DNA of 64,000 nucleotides from Thalassotalea nanhaiensis. Its GTDB lineage: Bacteria > Pseudomonadota > Gammaproteobacteria > Enterobacterales > Alteromonadaceae. Shown piece after piece: positions 46,210 to 56,226 of this stretch. The stretch's first letter is position 1. Every line of letters begins with the position of its first letter. Made by a program: the position numbers and the translations under genes. The stretch spans positions 62,001 through 126,000 of the forward strand of contig NZ_CP134146.1 of NCBI RefSeq assembly GCF_031583575.1, written 5' to 3'. The notes under the pieces were generated by a model, which was not told where the DNA came from, did not search any database, and saw nothing but the letters and a program-made list of their open reading frames with translations.

Positions 46210-48150
46210 TCACGATAAAAGTTGAGTAATTTGTTCTATTAATTCCTCTGTATTGGAGCCTTTTTTATGAAAATGGCTAATACCAAATTCTTCAACATTG
46301 TGCGTGCCAATTTCTGAGCTATAGCCTGAACTGATAATAATGGGCATATTGGGGAATGAACGTTTAACTTGCTTACTGAGTTCTATACCGGTCATGTCGG
46401 GCATGCTTTGATCAGTAACAATTAAATCAATAGTCTCTTCGTTTAGTTTTTCTAAAGCAAGTTGACCATTTTTAGCCGTTACCACGTTGTAATCATGGAA
46501 GCTTATAAAGCAGGCTAAAAATTTAACAATTAACGGTTCATCATCGACAACCAGAATTGTTTTAGCATTTGCTGTAGCTTGTTTCATCCCTGCTGTATTT
46601 GCACTTTTGGTGCTTTTAATAAATCTATTAACTATTTGACTGATTTTGGCAATACCAATCGGTTTTTGGGCAATAAAAGAAAACTGAGGTTTGGACTCTG
46701 CTCGTTTCTCCAAACTTTGAAAATAACCTGTTAACAACACTACAGGGCAATCAGGCCTTACTTGACGAACAGTATCGAGAACTTCAATGCCACCTTGTAA
46801 AAAGTCACCAATAATAAAGTCGCTAATAACAAGATCAAAATCATCGGGCTGTTTTTTTATATAATCAATAGCGCAAACAACATTGGAGTAGCATTGCACC
46901 TCATACCCAAGCTGTTCCAGCATTTCATAGGTCGCAGCCAGAGTATTTTGATCATCTTCAATGTAAAGGATGCGACCAGAACCGGGCACAATTTCATTCG
47001 AAAAGGGCTGATGCATAGGCTTAATGTTTTTATTCTTTTCAAAAATTGGCAGGTAAATTGTAAATGTTGAACCTACGCCGATTTCAGATTCGACCTGAAT
47101 GGTACCGTTATGATTCTTAACTATGGTCCAACAAGAGCTTAAGCCAAGCCCGTGGCCATTTTCCTTAGTGGAAAAATACGGCTTGAATATATCTTTTTTA
47201 TGCTCGTCGGAAATGCCTATGCCACGATCTTTAATCGATATAGCAAAGTAGTTGCCAGCATGGAGTTCTGGGTGTTCATCGGGTTTAATTTCACAATTTT
47301 TGATTGTGATGGTGATCTCTTCATTATTTGCTGACGCTTGAGCAGCATTAATCAGGATGTTGTTTAATACTTGATGAATTTGGTTTATATCGGCATACAG
47401 CGAACCTTGAGTATTATGTGCTTCATATTTTATTTCTGAGTTAATCCCTGACTGCACAAAGGAAGTCATTTCCTCTAGCATTTCTGCAAGGTTACACACC
47501 GTTTTGGTCACTTCACCATGTTCTGAATAATTCATAAATTTTTCAGTTAAGACAGACGCTTGCGTTGTGGCGTGTTCAATATTATCTAAATGTTTGCTTA
47601 TTTCTTCTTTATCGGATCCATTGGTAACTTTCATTTTTGCTAATTGGCTAGAGCCTAGGATCATCATTAATATGTTATTAAAATCGTGAGCTAAGCCCGC
47701 GGCAAGGGTGCCTAGAGAGTCGAGTTTTTGATTGGCAATATTTTCATCTTCGAGTTTTTTCCGAGCGGTTATGTCGTGGAATGCGGCTAATATACCAATA
47801 ATATCGCCATCGGCATTGGTTAAAGGTATTTTGCTGGTTTCAAGCCAAGATATTCGTCCATCTGCTTGCCTTAGACTTTCGATAATATTAACTTCTGCTT
47901 TCCCTGACTCCATAACGCGTCTATCGCACTCTCGATAAAAGTCAGACTCTTCAGTCGTCCAAGGTAAATCATAATCAGTTTTACCAATAATATCTTTAGG
48001 AGAATTGAGATTTGCAATGTCAGCAAGCGCTTGATTACAACCAAGAAAAACACTATTTCTATCTTTCCAAAACACACAAAAAGGCAATGCATCAAGGACC
48101 GATTGAAACATCTCGTTTGACGGTTGTGCTGCGAAATTACCTGAACTCAT
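46210..48150 (-). CDS. PAS hybrid histidine kinase with two receivers
   Basis: 646 aa. PAS domain (residues about 12-130, 'LDALPFCVFWKDRNSVFLGC'), HisKA with 'SLGTLAAGLAHDFNNILMMI' (His of HDFNN, NtrB-like), HATPase ('INAAQASANNEEITITI', DRGIGI, GHGLGLSS), then two receiver domains: 'RILYIEDDQNTLAATYEMLE' with DLVISDF, and 'TILVVDDEPLIVKFLACFI' with LIVTDQSMP. No membrane span, so it is a cytoplasmic sensor. No output domain; the partner regulator is not adjacent. Confidence 0.93.
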   Translation of the reverse strand: MSSGNFAAQPSNEMFQSVLDALPFCVFWKDRNSVFLGCNQALADIANLNSPKDIIGKTDYDLPWTTEESDFYRECDRRVMESGKAEVNIIESLRQADGRISWLETSKIPLTNADGDIIGILAAFHDITARKKLEDENIANQKLDSLGTLAAGLAHDFNNILMMILGSSQLAKMKVTNGSDKEEISKHLDNIEHATTQASVLTEKFMNYSEHGEVTKTVCNLAEMLEEMTSFVQSGINSEIKYEAHNTQGSLYADINQIHQVLNNILINAAQASANNEEITITIKNCEIKPDEHPELHAGNYFAISIKDRGIGISDEHKKDIFKPYFSTKENGHGLGLSSCWTIVKNHNGTIQVESEIGVGSTFTIYLPIFEKNKNIKPMHQPFSNEIVPGSGRILYIEDDQNTLAATYEMLEQLGYEVQCYSNVVCAIDYIKKQPDDFDLVISDFIIGDFLQGGIEVLDTVRQVRPDCPVVLLTGYFQSLEKRAESKPQFSFIAQKPIGIAKISQIVNRFIKSTKSANTAGMKQATANAKTILVVDDEPLIVKFLACFISFHDYNVVTAKNGQLALEKLNEETIDLIVTDQSMPDMTGIELSKQVKRSFPNMPIIISSGYSSEIGTHNVEEFGISHFHKKGSNTEELIEQITQLLS

Positions 48151-48299
48151 GATCTACCCTTAATGGAATCGATATAAGTGCTTTATTTAATAAAATTCAT
48201 AGTGTTATTGCTCATTTTAACCCCCAAGTATATACCAGTATCAAAAATTTGCCTCGTGAGCGATTGTTGCATTGTGATATGGCTTGAAACTGCCGATGA

Positions 48300-49166
48300 T
48301 TAATTTAAATGAGCATTGAGGTAGTCAACAAGCAGCCTTATTTTTGCTGATAAATGACGATTTTGCGGATAGATAGCCCAAATGCTTTCTTCAGGCTCTC
48401 TGTATTTGTCCAAAATGGTGATTAAATTGCCACTTTTGATGTGTTGAGTAACGTAATAGTCGGGCAAATGCACCACGCCAAGCCCTTTTAACGCGGCATC
48501 AACAAGGCCAAGTCCGCTGTTGTAACGAATACCACCGGTGATGCGAATACTCTTTTCTTTACCTGCTTCTCTAAAAAGCCAATGATCCAACGTACCCAGT
48601 AAACACTTATGCTTAGACAATTCTGATAGAGAGTGTGGAGTCCCGTATTTGCCTAGGTAGCTGGGTGATGCACAGGCATAACTAGTTCGTTGATCGATTT
48701 TTTTTGCCATCATACTTGAATCGCTCAGTTTACCTATACGAATAGCTAAATCATAGCCTTCTTCCACTAAATCAGCTCGCTGATTATTTAGGTTTGCCTG
48801 TATTTCAATATCGCTGTATTGCAGCATGAAATCATTCAATAAAGGCAGAATATGCTGTTCCCCATAGGTAACAGGGGCGGTGAGTTTTATTTTGCCTTGC
48901 GGTTTTGTTTGCAGATTGGTTATCGCCCGTTCAGCTTCAGCTAGGCCATCAAGAACACTGCGGCAATGTTGGTAAAATAACTGACCCTCTTGGGTTAAAG
49001 ATACTTTGCGCGTAGTACGATACAGTAATTTAATATTAAGTCGTTTTTCTAAGGCACTAACTTGGCGACTCACTTGCGCAGTCGAAATTTGTAATTTTTT
49101 TGACGCTTGGGTAAAACTTGTCGTTTCAGCCACATGGACAAATTCACTAATTCCTTCCCATTCCAT
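48300..49166 (-). CDS. LysR-family regulator
   Basis: 288 aa. N-terminal helix-turn-helix 'TTSFTQASKKLQISTAQVSR' and QVSALEKRLNIKLLYRTTRK, then the periplasmic-binding-protein-like effector domain. Divergent from frmA with 146 bases between; such LysR proteins commonly control the adjacent formaldehyde dehydrogenase genes. Expected to bind the intergenic dyad. Confidence 0.93.
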   Translation of the reverse strand: MEWEGISEFVHVAETTSFTQASKKLQISTAQVSRQVSALEKRLNIKLLYRTTRKVSLTQEGQLFYQHCRSVLDGLAEAERAITNLQTKPQGKIKLTAPVTYGEQHILPLLNDFMLQYSDIEIQANLNNQRADLVEEGYDLAIRIGKLSDSSMMAKKIDQRTSYACASPSYLGKYGTPHSLSELSKHKCLLGTLDHWLFREAGKEKSIRITGGIRYNSGLGLVDAALKGLGVVHLPDYYVTQHIKSGNLITILDKYREPEESIWAIYPQNRHLSAKIRLLVDYLNAHLN

Positions 49167-49213
49167 TATTGTTACTCACTGGTAAAAGTAATTTACTAAT
49201 ATCGTATATTATC

Positions 49214-49236
49214 ATTTCTGTAGAAATAATTATAAT
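49214..49236 (+). promoter_or_regulatory. LysR dyad and -10 before frmA
   Basis: ATTTC-TGTA-GAAAT (49214-49227) is followed by TATAAT at 49231-49236. A good -10 without a good -35 next to a dyad fits a LysR-activated promoter. Confidence 0.55.
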
Positions 49237-49300
49237 ACACACCATAAACACAAATTGCTGTATTCAGCTATTATTAATCAATCATCTATTAAAGTTATAA

Positions 49301-50443
<1,143 letters not shown>

Positions 50444-50500
50444 CCGTTTCTGTTTACCTTAATATGCCAGTTTTATTAATAAAACTGGCAAGGATTTATT

Positions 50501-51340
50501 ATGACAATTGAAAATTTAAGCGTTAACAAAAGCTTTGGTGGCTGGCACAAACAATATAGCCATTATTCCAATACTCTAAACTGCAATATGCGTTTTGCTA
50601 TTTATCTGCCCCCGCAAGCATCTAATGGGCAAAAGGTTCCGGTAGTATATTGGCTCTCTGGCCTAACTTGCAGTGACGAAAACTTTATGCAAAAAGCTGG
50701 AGCGCAGCGTATTGCCGCGGAATTAGGTGTTGCTATCGTTGCTCCCGATACGAGCCCAAGAGGTGACGATGTTGCTGATGATGATGGTTATGATTTAGGT
50801 AAAGGAGCTGGCTTTTATGTGAATGCCAACCAAGCTCCCTGGAGCAAGCACTACCAAATGTATGATTATATTGTGCAGGAGTTGCCTGACTTAATTGAAT
50901 CAACATTCCCAGTTAGTGATAAGCGTGCAATTGCTGGGCATTCTATGGGAGGCCATGGTGCTTTAACAATAGCGATGCGTAATCCTCAGCGTTATATGTC
51001 AGTTTCAGCATTTAGCCCTATCAGCAATCCAGTTAATTGCCCCTGGGGACAAAAAGCGTTTACTGCCTACCTTGGCAAAGACAAAGAGCTTTGGCGACAG
51101 CACGATGCTAGCGAACTAATGCGAAAAGCGACACAGTTTGTTCCTGCAAAAGTTGATCAAGGCGAATCCGATGATTTCCTGTCTGAACAGTTAAAACCGG
51201 AAATGTTAGAGGCCGCAGCCAAAGTTAGCGGTTACCCATTGGAGTTAAACCTTCACGAGGGCTATGATCACAGCTATTACTTTATTTCGAGTTTTATTGA
51301 GCAACATTTGCAGTTTCATGCATCGTATCTAAATCAATAA
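50501..51340 (+). CDS. frmB: S-formylglutathione hydrolase
   Basis: 279 aa from ATG 50501. Esterase D family: 'PVVYWLSGLTCSDENFMQKA' (oxyanion), 'AIAGHSMGGHGALTIAMRNP' (nucleophile Ser in GHSMGG), and the late 'YDHSYYFISSFIEQH' (His). Releases formate and glutathione, the second step after FrmA. It follows frmA by 57 bases. Cytoplasmic. Confidence 0.96.
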   Translation: MTIENLSVNKSFGGWHKQYSHYSNTLNCNMRFAIYLPPQASNGQKVPVVYWLSGLTCSDENFMQKAGAQRIAAELGVAIVAPDTSPRGDDVADDDGYDLGKGAGFYVNANQAPWSKHYQMYDYIVQELPDLIESTFPVSDKRAIAGHSMGGHGALTIAMRNPQRYMSVSAFSPISNPVNCPWGQKAFTAYLGKDKELWRQHDASELMRKATQFVPAKVDQGESDDFLSEQLKPEMLEAAAKVSGYPLELNLHEGYDHSYYFISSFIEQHLQFHASYLNQ

Positions 51341-51348
51341 AACATTTT

Positions 51349-51379
51349 AAACTGCCGACGCTTGTCGCATCGGCAGTTT
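51349..51379. terminator. Terminator after frmB
   Basis: AAACTGCCGA and TCGGCAGTTT form a 10-bp stem followed by TTAAGCTTTTATT; the reverse strand also offers a U-run, so it may serve both convergent genes. Confidence 0.8.
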
Positions 51380-51392
51380 TAAGCTTTTATTC

Positions 51393-51420
51393 TTCTCGTT
51401 TCTCGTTTCTCGTTTCTCGT
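51393..51420 (+). repeat. Heptamer tandem repeat
   Basis: Four exact copies of TTCTCGT just past the stop of the - strand PH-domain gene. Confidence 0.9.
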
Positions 51421-51422
51421 TT

Positions 51423-53030
51423 TTACATCCAGTTCCGCTTACTTTCTTCTACTTCGTACAAACTTGAATTGATTAACTCCAATCCATCTTCTTGTGGTAA
51501 ATAAGGTACGTTTACCGCTCCAGCTGCGAGCACAAACTCTATAGAACAAAGCTGCTTACGTTTTAAAAACCAACTTTGCTTAAACGAAGTTTGCTGAACT
51601 TTATAGATAGGAAAAGTGAGGTAATCTACACCCAACACGCCTTGGCGTACATAGATGAAATTATCATCTTTGGCATAACCCCAACGTAGATAACGCATCA
51701 CCATTAAAAAGCCAATAAATGCTGTGCCTGAGCCGAGGTAATACAAACCTTCAATTTTGTCATGTTCAATCAACACCCAAGCCACTACGCTGGTTATTGG
51801 TAATAAAAATAAGAAAATATTTCTTATTAATAAACGCGGATGAACGCGCTTGAATTTAGTATTCTTTAATTGATTGTCAGGATATGCATCAAGCATTAAC
51901 TGCTGACATTCTTTATTTGTGACCGAAGGAACAATTATTTTATTGGTGAGTTGACCGGCATTGGGGTTATTAAAATTGGCATTGGATTGCTCAAACTTCA
52001 GATTAATTCGCCCTAATAATATGTCGAGCCAATCTTGCTGGCGAACGATCATTTGTAAACGTGACAAACGCATGGTGACTTCAGTTTTAGTGAATAGACC
52101 GCTGCGCCGTATGTATCGGTCACCAATTTTACTCAGTTTGAAATCGTGAAAGGCGATTATCGAGCCGAGCACTGAAAAAATACTGATGATCAACATCACA
52201 ATTAAGAACGTCGAAAGCACTGTACTGGCAATTTGCCAGCCTGAACGGCCTTCAAATTCAAAATATTGATTCACATTAATGCCGAACATCATTAACCACT
52301 CACCAATGGTTGATGAAATACGGTCCATAAACGGTGCCATACCACCTAAAAATATCCATACACGATTATTGGTTAAACCATGGATCACCAAGTCATCCAA
52401 ATTGCGTCGGTCTAATACCGTTTCATCATCTTCATTTGGTACTGGTGCTTCATTGGTAACCGATTCATCATCAGTGAGTGATTCTGCTTTGTCGCTTTGT
52501 ACTAGATGCGCAGCGAGGATTTCGTGCTTAAGTTGTTCAGCAAAGGATTTTTTCAGGGCGACTACCTTCGCTTCCTGTTTCACTGAACCTGCGGTATCAA
52601 GTTGCATGCAAGTATAGCCAAACGGGCGATAATATAGCGGCTCGGTTAACTCCACGTTTTGAATACGGGAAAACGGTAAGTTAACGTATTTTTTTGCAAA
52701 CACGCCGGACCGGATTTCAATTTGTTGGTTGGTTAATCGGTACTGAAAAAAGTAGTAACTCAGCAAAGATGCCAACCCCAATAAAGCCGATAAACCATAA
52801 ATAAATGGCAACCAAAAGCTTGGGTCTTCGGCTATTTTGTTATAACCAATCAGCAGTGCTGGCGCCACATAAATGAAGTTGCCAAAGATGTTCTTTATAA
52901 ACATTAAAACAAAATAAATGAGCGCAATAGGCGATATTCTTTGCCAGTTATTGCTCGTGTTTTGTTGCTCAGAGGTATTGTCTGTCGCGTTATCAATGTC
53001 GTCCAGAGTGGAATTTAGCTCTTTATCCAT
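51423..53030 (-). CDS. PH-domain membrane protein (YdbT-like)
   Basis: 535 aa with paired spans and three bacterial PH (bPH2/DUF304) domains: 'ANQQIEIRSGVF'-like segments occur as 'LTNQQIEIRSGVFAKKYVNL', 'IGDRYIRRSGLFTKTEVTMR' and 'DDNFIYVRQGVLGVDYLTFP', each followed by a 'R(I/L)Q.(V/I)' strand. Inner membrane, function unknown in Gammaproteobacteria. It overlaps its partner by 8 bases. Confidence 0.92.
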   Translation of the reverse strand: MDKELNSTLDDIDNATDNTSEQQNTSNNWQRISPIALIYFVLMFIKNIFGNFIYVAPALLIGYNKIAEDPSFWLPFIYGLSALLGLASLLSYYFFQYRLTNQQIEIRSGVFAKKYVNLPFSRIQNVELTEPLYYRPFGYTCMQLDTAGSVKQEAKVVALKKSFAEQLKHEILAAHLVQSDKAESLTDDESVTNEAPVPNEDDETVLDRRNLDDLVIHGLTNNRVWIFLGGMAPFMDRISSTIGEWLMMFGINVNQYFEFEGRSGWQIASTVLSTFLIVMLIISIFSVLGSIIAFHDFKLSKIGDRYIRRSGLFTKTEVTMRLSRLQMIVRQQDWLDILLGRINLKFEQSNANFNNPNAGQLTNKIIVPSVTNKECQQLMLDAYPDNQLKNTKFKRVHPRLLIRNIFLFLLPITSVVAWVLIEHDKIEGLYYLGSGTAFIGFLMVMRYLRWGYAKDDNFIYVRQGVLGVDYLTFPIYKVQQTSFKQSWFLKRKQLCSIEFVLAAGAVNVPYLPQEDGLELINSSLYEVEESKRNWM

Positions 53031-53574
53031 GAAGGTTAATGTCCTTATGAGCTAATATAAACTGACGCATATTTTCTGCGGTCTCTACATCCAATCCGGG
53101 TATTTCAAACGTATGCATGGCACCACCGGCGCTAAAAACCTGTAAATTTGCCAAGCCAACTTTGCGATCAATTGGTCCGCGTTTCAATTCAACATGTTGT
53201 ACTCGCAAAATAGGCTGACTTACTGTTTTTCGAAACACTAAACCCGACTGGTAACTAATATCATGCTCACGTATCGCGTAACGTTTTTTCGGATCGGCAA
53301 GTGAGTGATAAAGGCTGATAACAAGTCCTAATGTACCTATACCCCAAATAGGATATTGCAGTGTATTTACAACATTTTTGCTTATATCAATAAATGGCTG
53401 ATAGCTAATAAAGACTAATATTAACATCATCGTAACTGTTGTAACTAAGCTCACTAACCTGTGTGTAGGTGCATACTTTTCAGAAAGACTGGTATAGGTC
53501 AATGCCTGTAGTTGGGGCATATCATCCGCGGCTATTTCGATGTTAGAAAATTCAATGTTTGCCTGCTCAGTCAT
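53023..53574 (-). CDS. PH-domain membrane protein (YdbS-like)
   Basis: 183 aa, two spans (residues about 39-58 and 73-92) and one bPH2 domain ('AIREHDISYQSGLVFRKTVS', 'ILRVQHVELKRGPIDRKVGL'). First gene of the ydbS-ydbT pair; overlap means coupled translation and probably a complex. Confidence 0.92.
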   Translation of the reverse strand: MTEQANIEFSNIEIAADDMPQLQALTYTSLSEKYAPTHRLVSLVTTVTMMLILVFISYQPFIDISKNVVNTLQYPIWGIGTLGLVISLYHSLADPKKRYAIREHDISYQSGLVFRKTVSQPILRVQHVELKRGPIDRKVGLANLQVFSAGGAMHTFEIPGLDVETAENMRQFILAHKDINLHG

Positions 53575-53781
53575 ATTAATCTCGTTTTTATAAGCGCAGT
53601 TAATGTTGTTTGATATACAGCATAACGATAAATTCTTATTTGTTAACAGGTTTTTGATAACTTTTTAATAAATATTCGATATGGATTTCGACAATATTGT
53701 TGTTTACTAATTTAAACTTAAAAACAAAATTGGTAATCTGTACAAATAACTATAAAAATAAACTAAACGGATTTAACCATT

Positions 53782-55713
53782 TTGTTCAAATATCTTCCTT
53801 ACACACTCTTGCTTTTAATCGCAGTGAGTTCTATCGCAACAGCTAAGACAACCACTGACAAACTGCCGTTGGAATACTTTTTTAATCGCTCAGACATTGT
53901 CGACTTAAAAATATCGCCAACAGGGGAATACTTTGCTGGCAAAGTAAAAATCGATGGTCTGTTTCAACTGGCCATACTAGAACGGAAAACAATGAAAGCC
54001 ATTCAGCTGTTATCATTTACTAAGGATAAAAGTGAGTTGTATGAGTTTGGTTGGTTAAACGATGAAAGAGTGTATGCCAGCATGAGTACTCAGGCTGGGC
54101 CTCTTGATAAACCTAGATTAACCGGGGTGTTGTTTGCCGGAAATATTGATGGTAGCAAGAAAATTCAATTGCTTGGGCCACATGGCAATGGTTTTTACTT
54201 TTATGGGGCACACACCATTTTAAGTCGTCTAAAAGATGATAAACGTAATATTTTAATGGAGTTATCAAGCCGGGAACGCAGTTATGTACACAAATTAAAC
54301 ATTTATACCGGTAAAGTTCGTAAAGTAGCGAAAAGCCCAACTAAGCGTGCATCTTTTATGGTCGATGATGACGAACAGGTTCGTATTGCCATAGGTTTTG
54401 AGGAAGAAGATGGTATTTATAGTACGATAATTCATTATCGAGCTGATAACCGTGCTGACTGGCAAGAGCTGGACCGTCGTGATGAAAATGAAGGTCGATT
54501 TATGCCTATGGGTACATTCGATGAAAAAGGCATGCAGGTTTATATTGCAAAAGGGCCAGCGGGTAGAGGCATCTATCATTATGATGTGCAAAATAAATCT
54601 ATCAATTTAATTCATGCCATCAAAGGGGAAGAGGATATAGATGGCTACATTTATAACGAAGAATCAAAATTTATCGGTATTGTTCGTCAAAAAGGTAAAA
54701 AAGAGGTTGAGTTATTCAATCCTAAAAGCAAAGGCGCCCAACTATATCGCTCCATTGCCGCATCTTTCCCCGAACAAGTTGTCCGTTTTCGCGGCTTTAC
54801 CGAAGATAAAAATTTAGCGATTGTTAAAACCTTTTCTGATTTAAGCCCTACGTCGTTTTATTTGTTTGACATAAAAAACAAAAAAATGAGTTATTTATTG
54901 AATACCAAAGCATGGGTTGACCCCAAAAAGACCGCACCTATGGAGCCTGTTCGCTATCAAGCCAGAGATGGCTTAGAGATCACTGGCTTTCTAACTCGGC
55001 CGTTAGGTAAAACTAAAGACTTGCCTATGGTGGTTTATGTGCATGGCGGCCCTTACGGCATCAAGGATGAGTGGGGCTACGACAGTCGCGTACAATTTAT
55101 GGCAAATAGGGGTTATGCGGTCTTACAAATTAATTATCGTGGCTCTGGTGGTCGGGGAAAGGATTTTGAAAAAAGTAACTATCGAAAGATGGGCGCTGAA
55201 ATGCAAGATGATTTGACTGACGGTACATTGTGGGCAATTGAGCAAGGCATTGCTGATAAAGACCGTATTTGTATTTTTGGTGCCAGTTATGGTGGTTACG
55301 CAGCAATGATGGCGGTTGTAAAAGAGCCAGACTTATATAAATGCGCAATTCCATATGTTGGCGTATATGATATTGCCATCCAAAAAGACGAAAGTGATAC
55401 AGCTCGCTTTAAAGGCGGTCGTAAGTTTTTAGCCGATGCTTGGAATGCTTACGACGAAGAGTTTGTTAAAGAGCGCTCGCCAATTTATCATTTAGATAAA
55501 TTAAAAGCGCCACTGTTTATCGTTCATGGCGAAGATGATGCACGCTGTCCTATTGAGCAATACGAAGCGTTAACCGCGGCACTGGATAAGCGTGGAATAA
55601 AATATGAATCTATGGTGAAAGAACATGAAGGCCATGGTTTTTATGACCTAGATAATGTTTTTGAACTTCATCAACGCTTAGAAAAATTCCTTAAAAAGCA
55701 TATAGGTAACTAA
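53782..55713 (+). CDS. Secreted S9 prolyl oligopeptidase-like peptidase
   Basis: 643 aa from TTG 53782. Signal peptide FKYLPYTLLLLIAVSSIATA. Residues about 30-380 form a beta-propeller; the C-terminal alpha/beta hydrolase has 'PMVVYVHGGPYGIKDEWGYD', nucleophile 'ICIFGASYGGYAAMMAVVKE' (GASYGG), Asp in 'FIVHGEDDARCPIEQ' and His in 'KEHEGHGFYD'. Complete catalytic triad. Periplasmic peptidase that trims small peptides. Not part of the copper genes downstream. Confidence 0.94.
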   Translation: MFKYLPYTLLLLIAVSSIATAKTTTDKLPLEYFFNRSDIVDLKISPTGEYFAGKVKIDGLFQLAILERKTMKAIQLLSFTKDKSELYEFGWLNDERVYASMSTQAGPLDKPRLTGVLFAGNIDGSKKIQLLGPHGNGFYFYGAHTILSRLKDDKRNILMELSSRERSYVHKLNIYTGKVRKVAKSPTKRASFMVDDDEQVRIAIGFEEEDGIYSTIIHYRADNRADWQELDRRDENEGRFMPMGTFDEKGMQVYIAKGPAGRGIYHYDVQNKSINLIHAIKGEEDIDGYIYNEESKFIGIVRQKGKKEVELFNPKSKGAQLYRSIAASFPEQVVRFRGFTEDKNLAIVKTFSDLSPTSFYLFDIKNKKMSYLLNTKAWVDPKKTAPMEPVRYQARDGLEITGFLTRPLGKTKDLPMVVYVHGGPYGIKDEWGYDSRVQFMANRGYAVLQINYRGSGGRGKDFEKSNYRKMGAEMQDDLTDGTLWAIEQGIADKDRICIFGASYGGYAAMMAVVKEPDLYKCAIPYVGVYDIAIQKDESDTARFKGGRKFLADAWNAYDEEFVKERSPIYHLDKLKAPLFIVHGEDDARCPIEQYEALTAALDKRGIKYESMVKEHEGHGFYDLDNVFELHQRLEKFLKKHIGN

Positions 55714-55730
55714 TTTCATGTCATAAGCTC

Positions 55731-55761
55731 CAAGAGCTAGAAACTTTATTTCTAGCTCTTG
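55731..55761. terminator. Hairpin after the S9 peptidase
   Basis: CAAGAGCTAGAAA and TTTCTAGCTCTTG form a perfect 13-bp stem with a 5-base loop. It separates the peptidase from the copper operon; no strong T-run follows. Confidence 0.6.
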
Positions 55762-55788
55762 AAAGATTTATCTTTTATAGTATGTCCT

Positions 55789-56169
55789 ATGAATACCATG
55801 CGTAAATTTATTTTATTACTAATAATGATGACTTTTGCTTTTGCTAATGTAGCGAAAGCGAACGTGCATGTGTGCGATATGGAACAACCACAAATGATGT
55901 CTATGGCGGGTCATGAAGGCCATGTTATGAACATTGAAAAATCAGTAATGAGCGACCATGACTGTTGTGAACAACAGGCACAAGCAAGCATTGTAAATGT
56001 CGATCATAGTAACTGTAGTGATTGCGATCTGCATATGGGGTCTGTAAGTGCTCTGCCGATTAATACCATGCAATTGAATGCTGGTGGCTTTAACGATCGA
56101 ATCCTCTCCCGTCTTCCTCCTGAAATAACTGCACCTACGCAAGAGTGGTTAATTCCACCAATCGCATAA
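55789..56169 (+). CDS. Exported His/Met/Cys-rich metal-binding protein
   Basis: 126 aa from ATG 55789 (ATG 55798 also possible). Signal peptide MRKFILLLIMMTFAFANVAKA. The mature part has 'VHVCDMEQPQMMSMAGHEGH', 'SDHDCCEQQAQ' and 'HSNCSDCDLHMGS', a dense set of Met, His and Cys typical of periplasmic copper or silver binders. It leads the cusBA-type operon, so it likely buffers or hands over the metal. No exact family is recognised. Confidence 0.85.
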   Translation: MNTMRKFILLLIMMTFAFANVAKANVHVCDMEQPQMMSMAGHEGHVMNIEKSVMSDHDCCEQQAQASIVNVDHSNCSDCDLHMGSVSALPINTMQLNAGGFNDRILSRLPPEITAPTQEWLIPPIA

Positions 56170-56226
56170 TATTACAAAACTAGTTTCCCTATTTTTTGTT
56201 TTTATCGTTTTCGAACGAGGATTATT

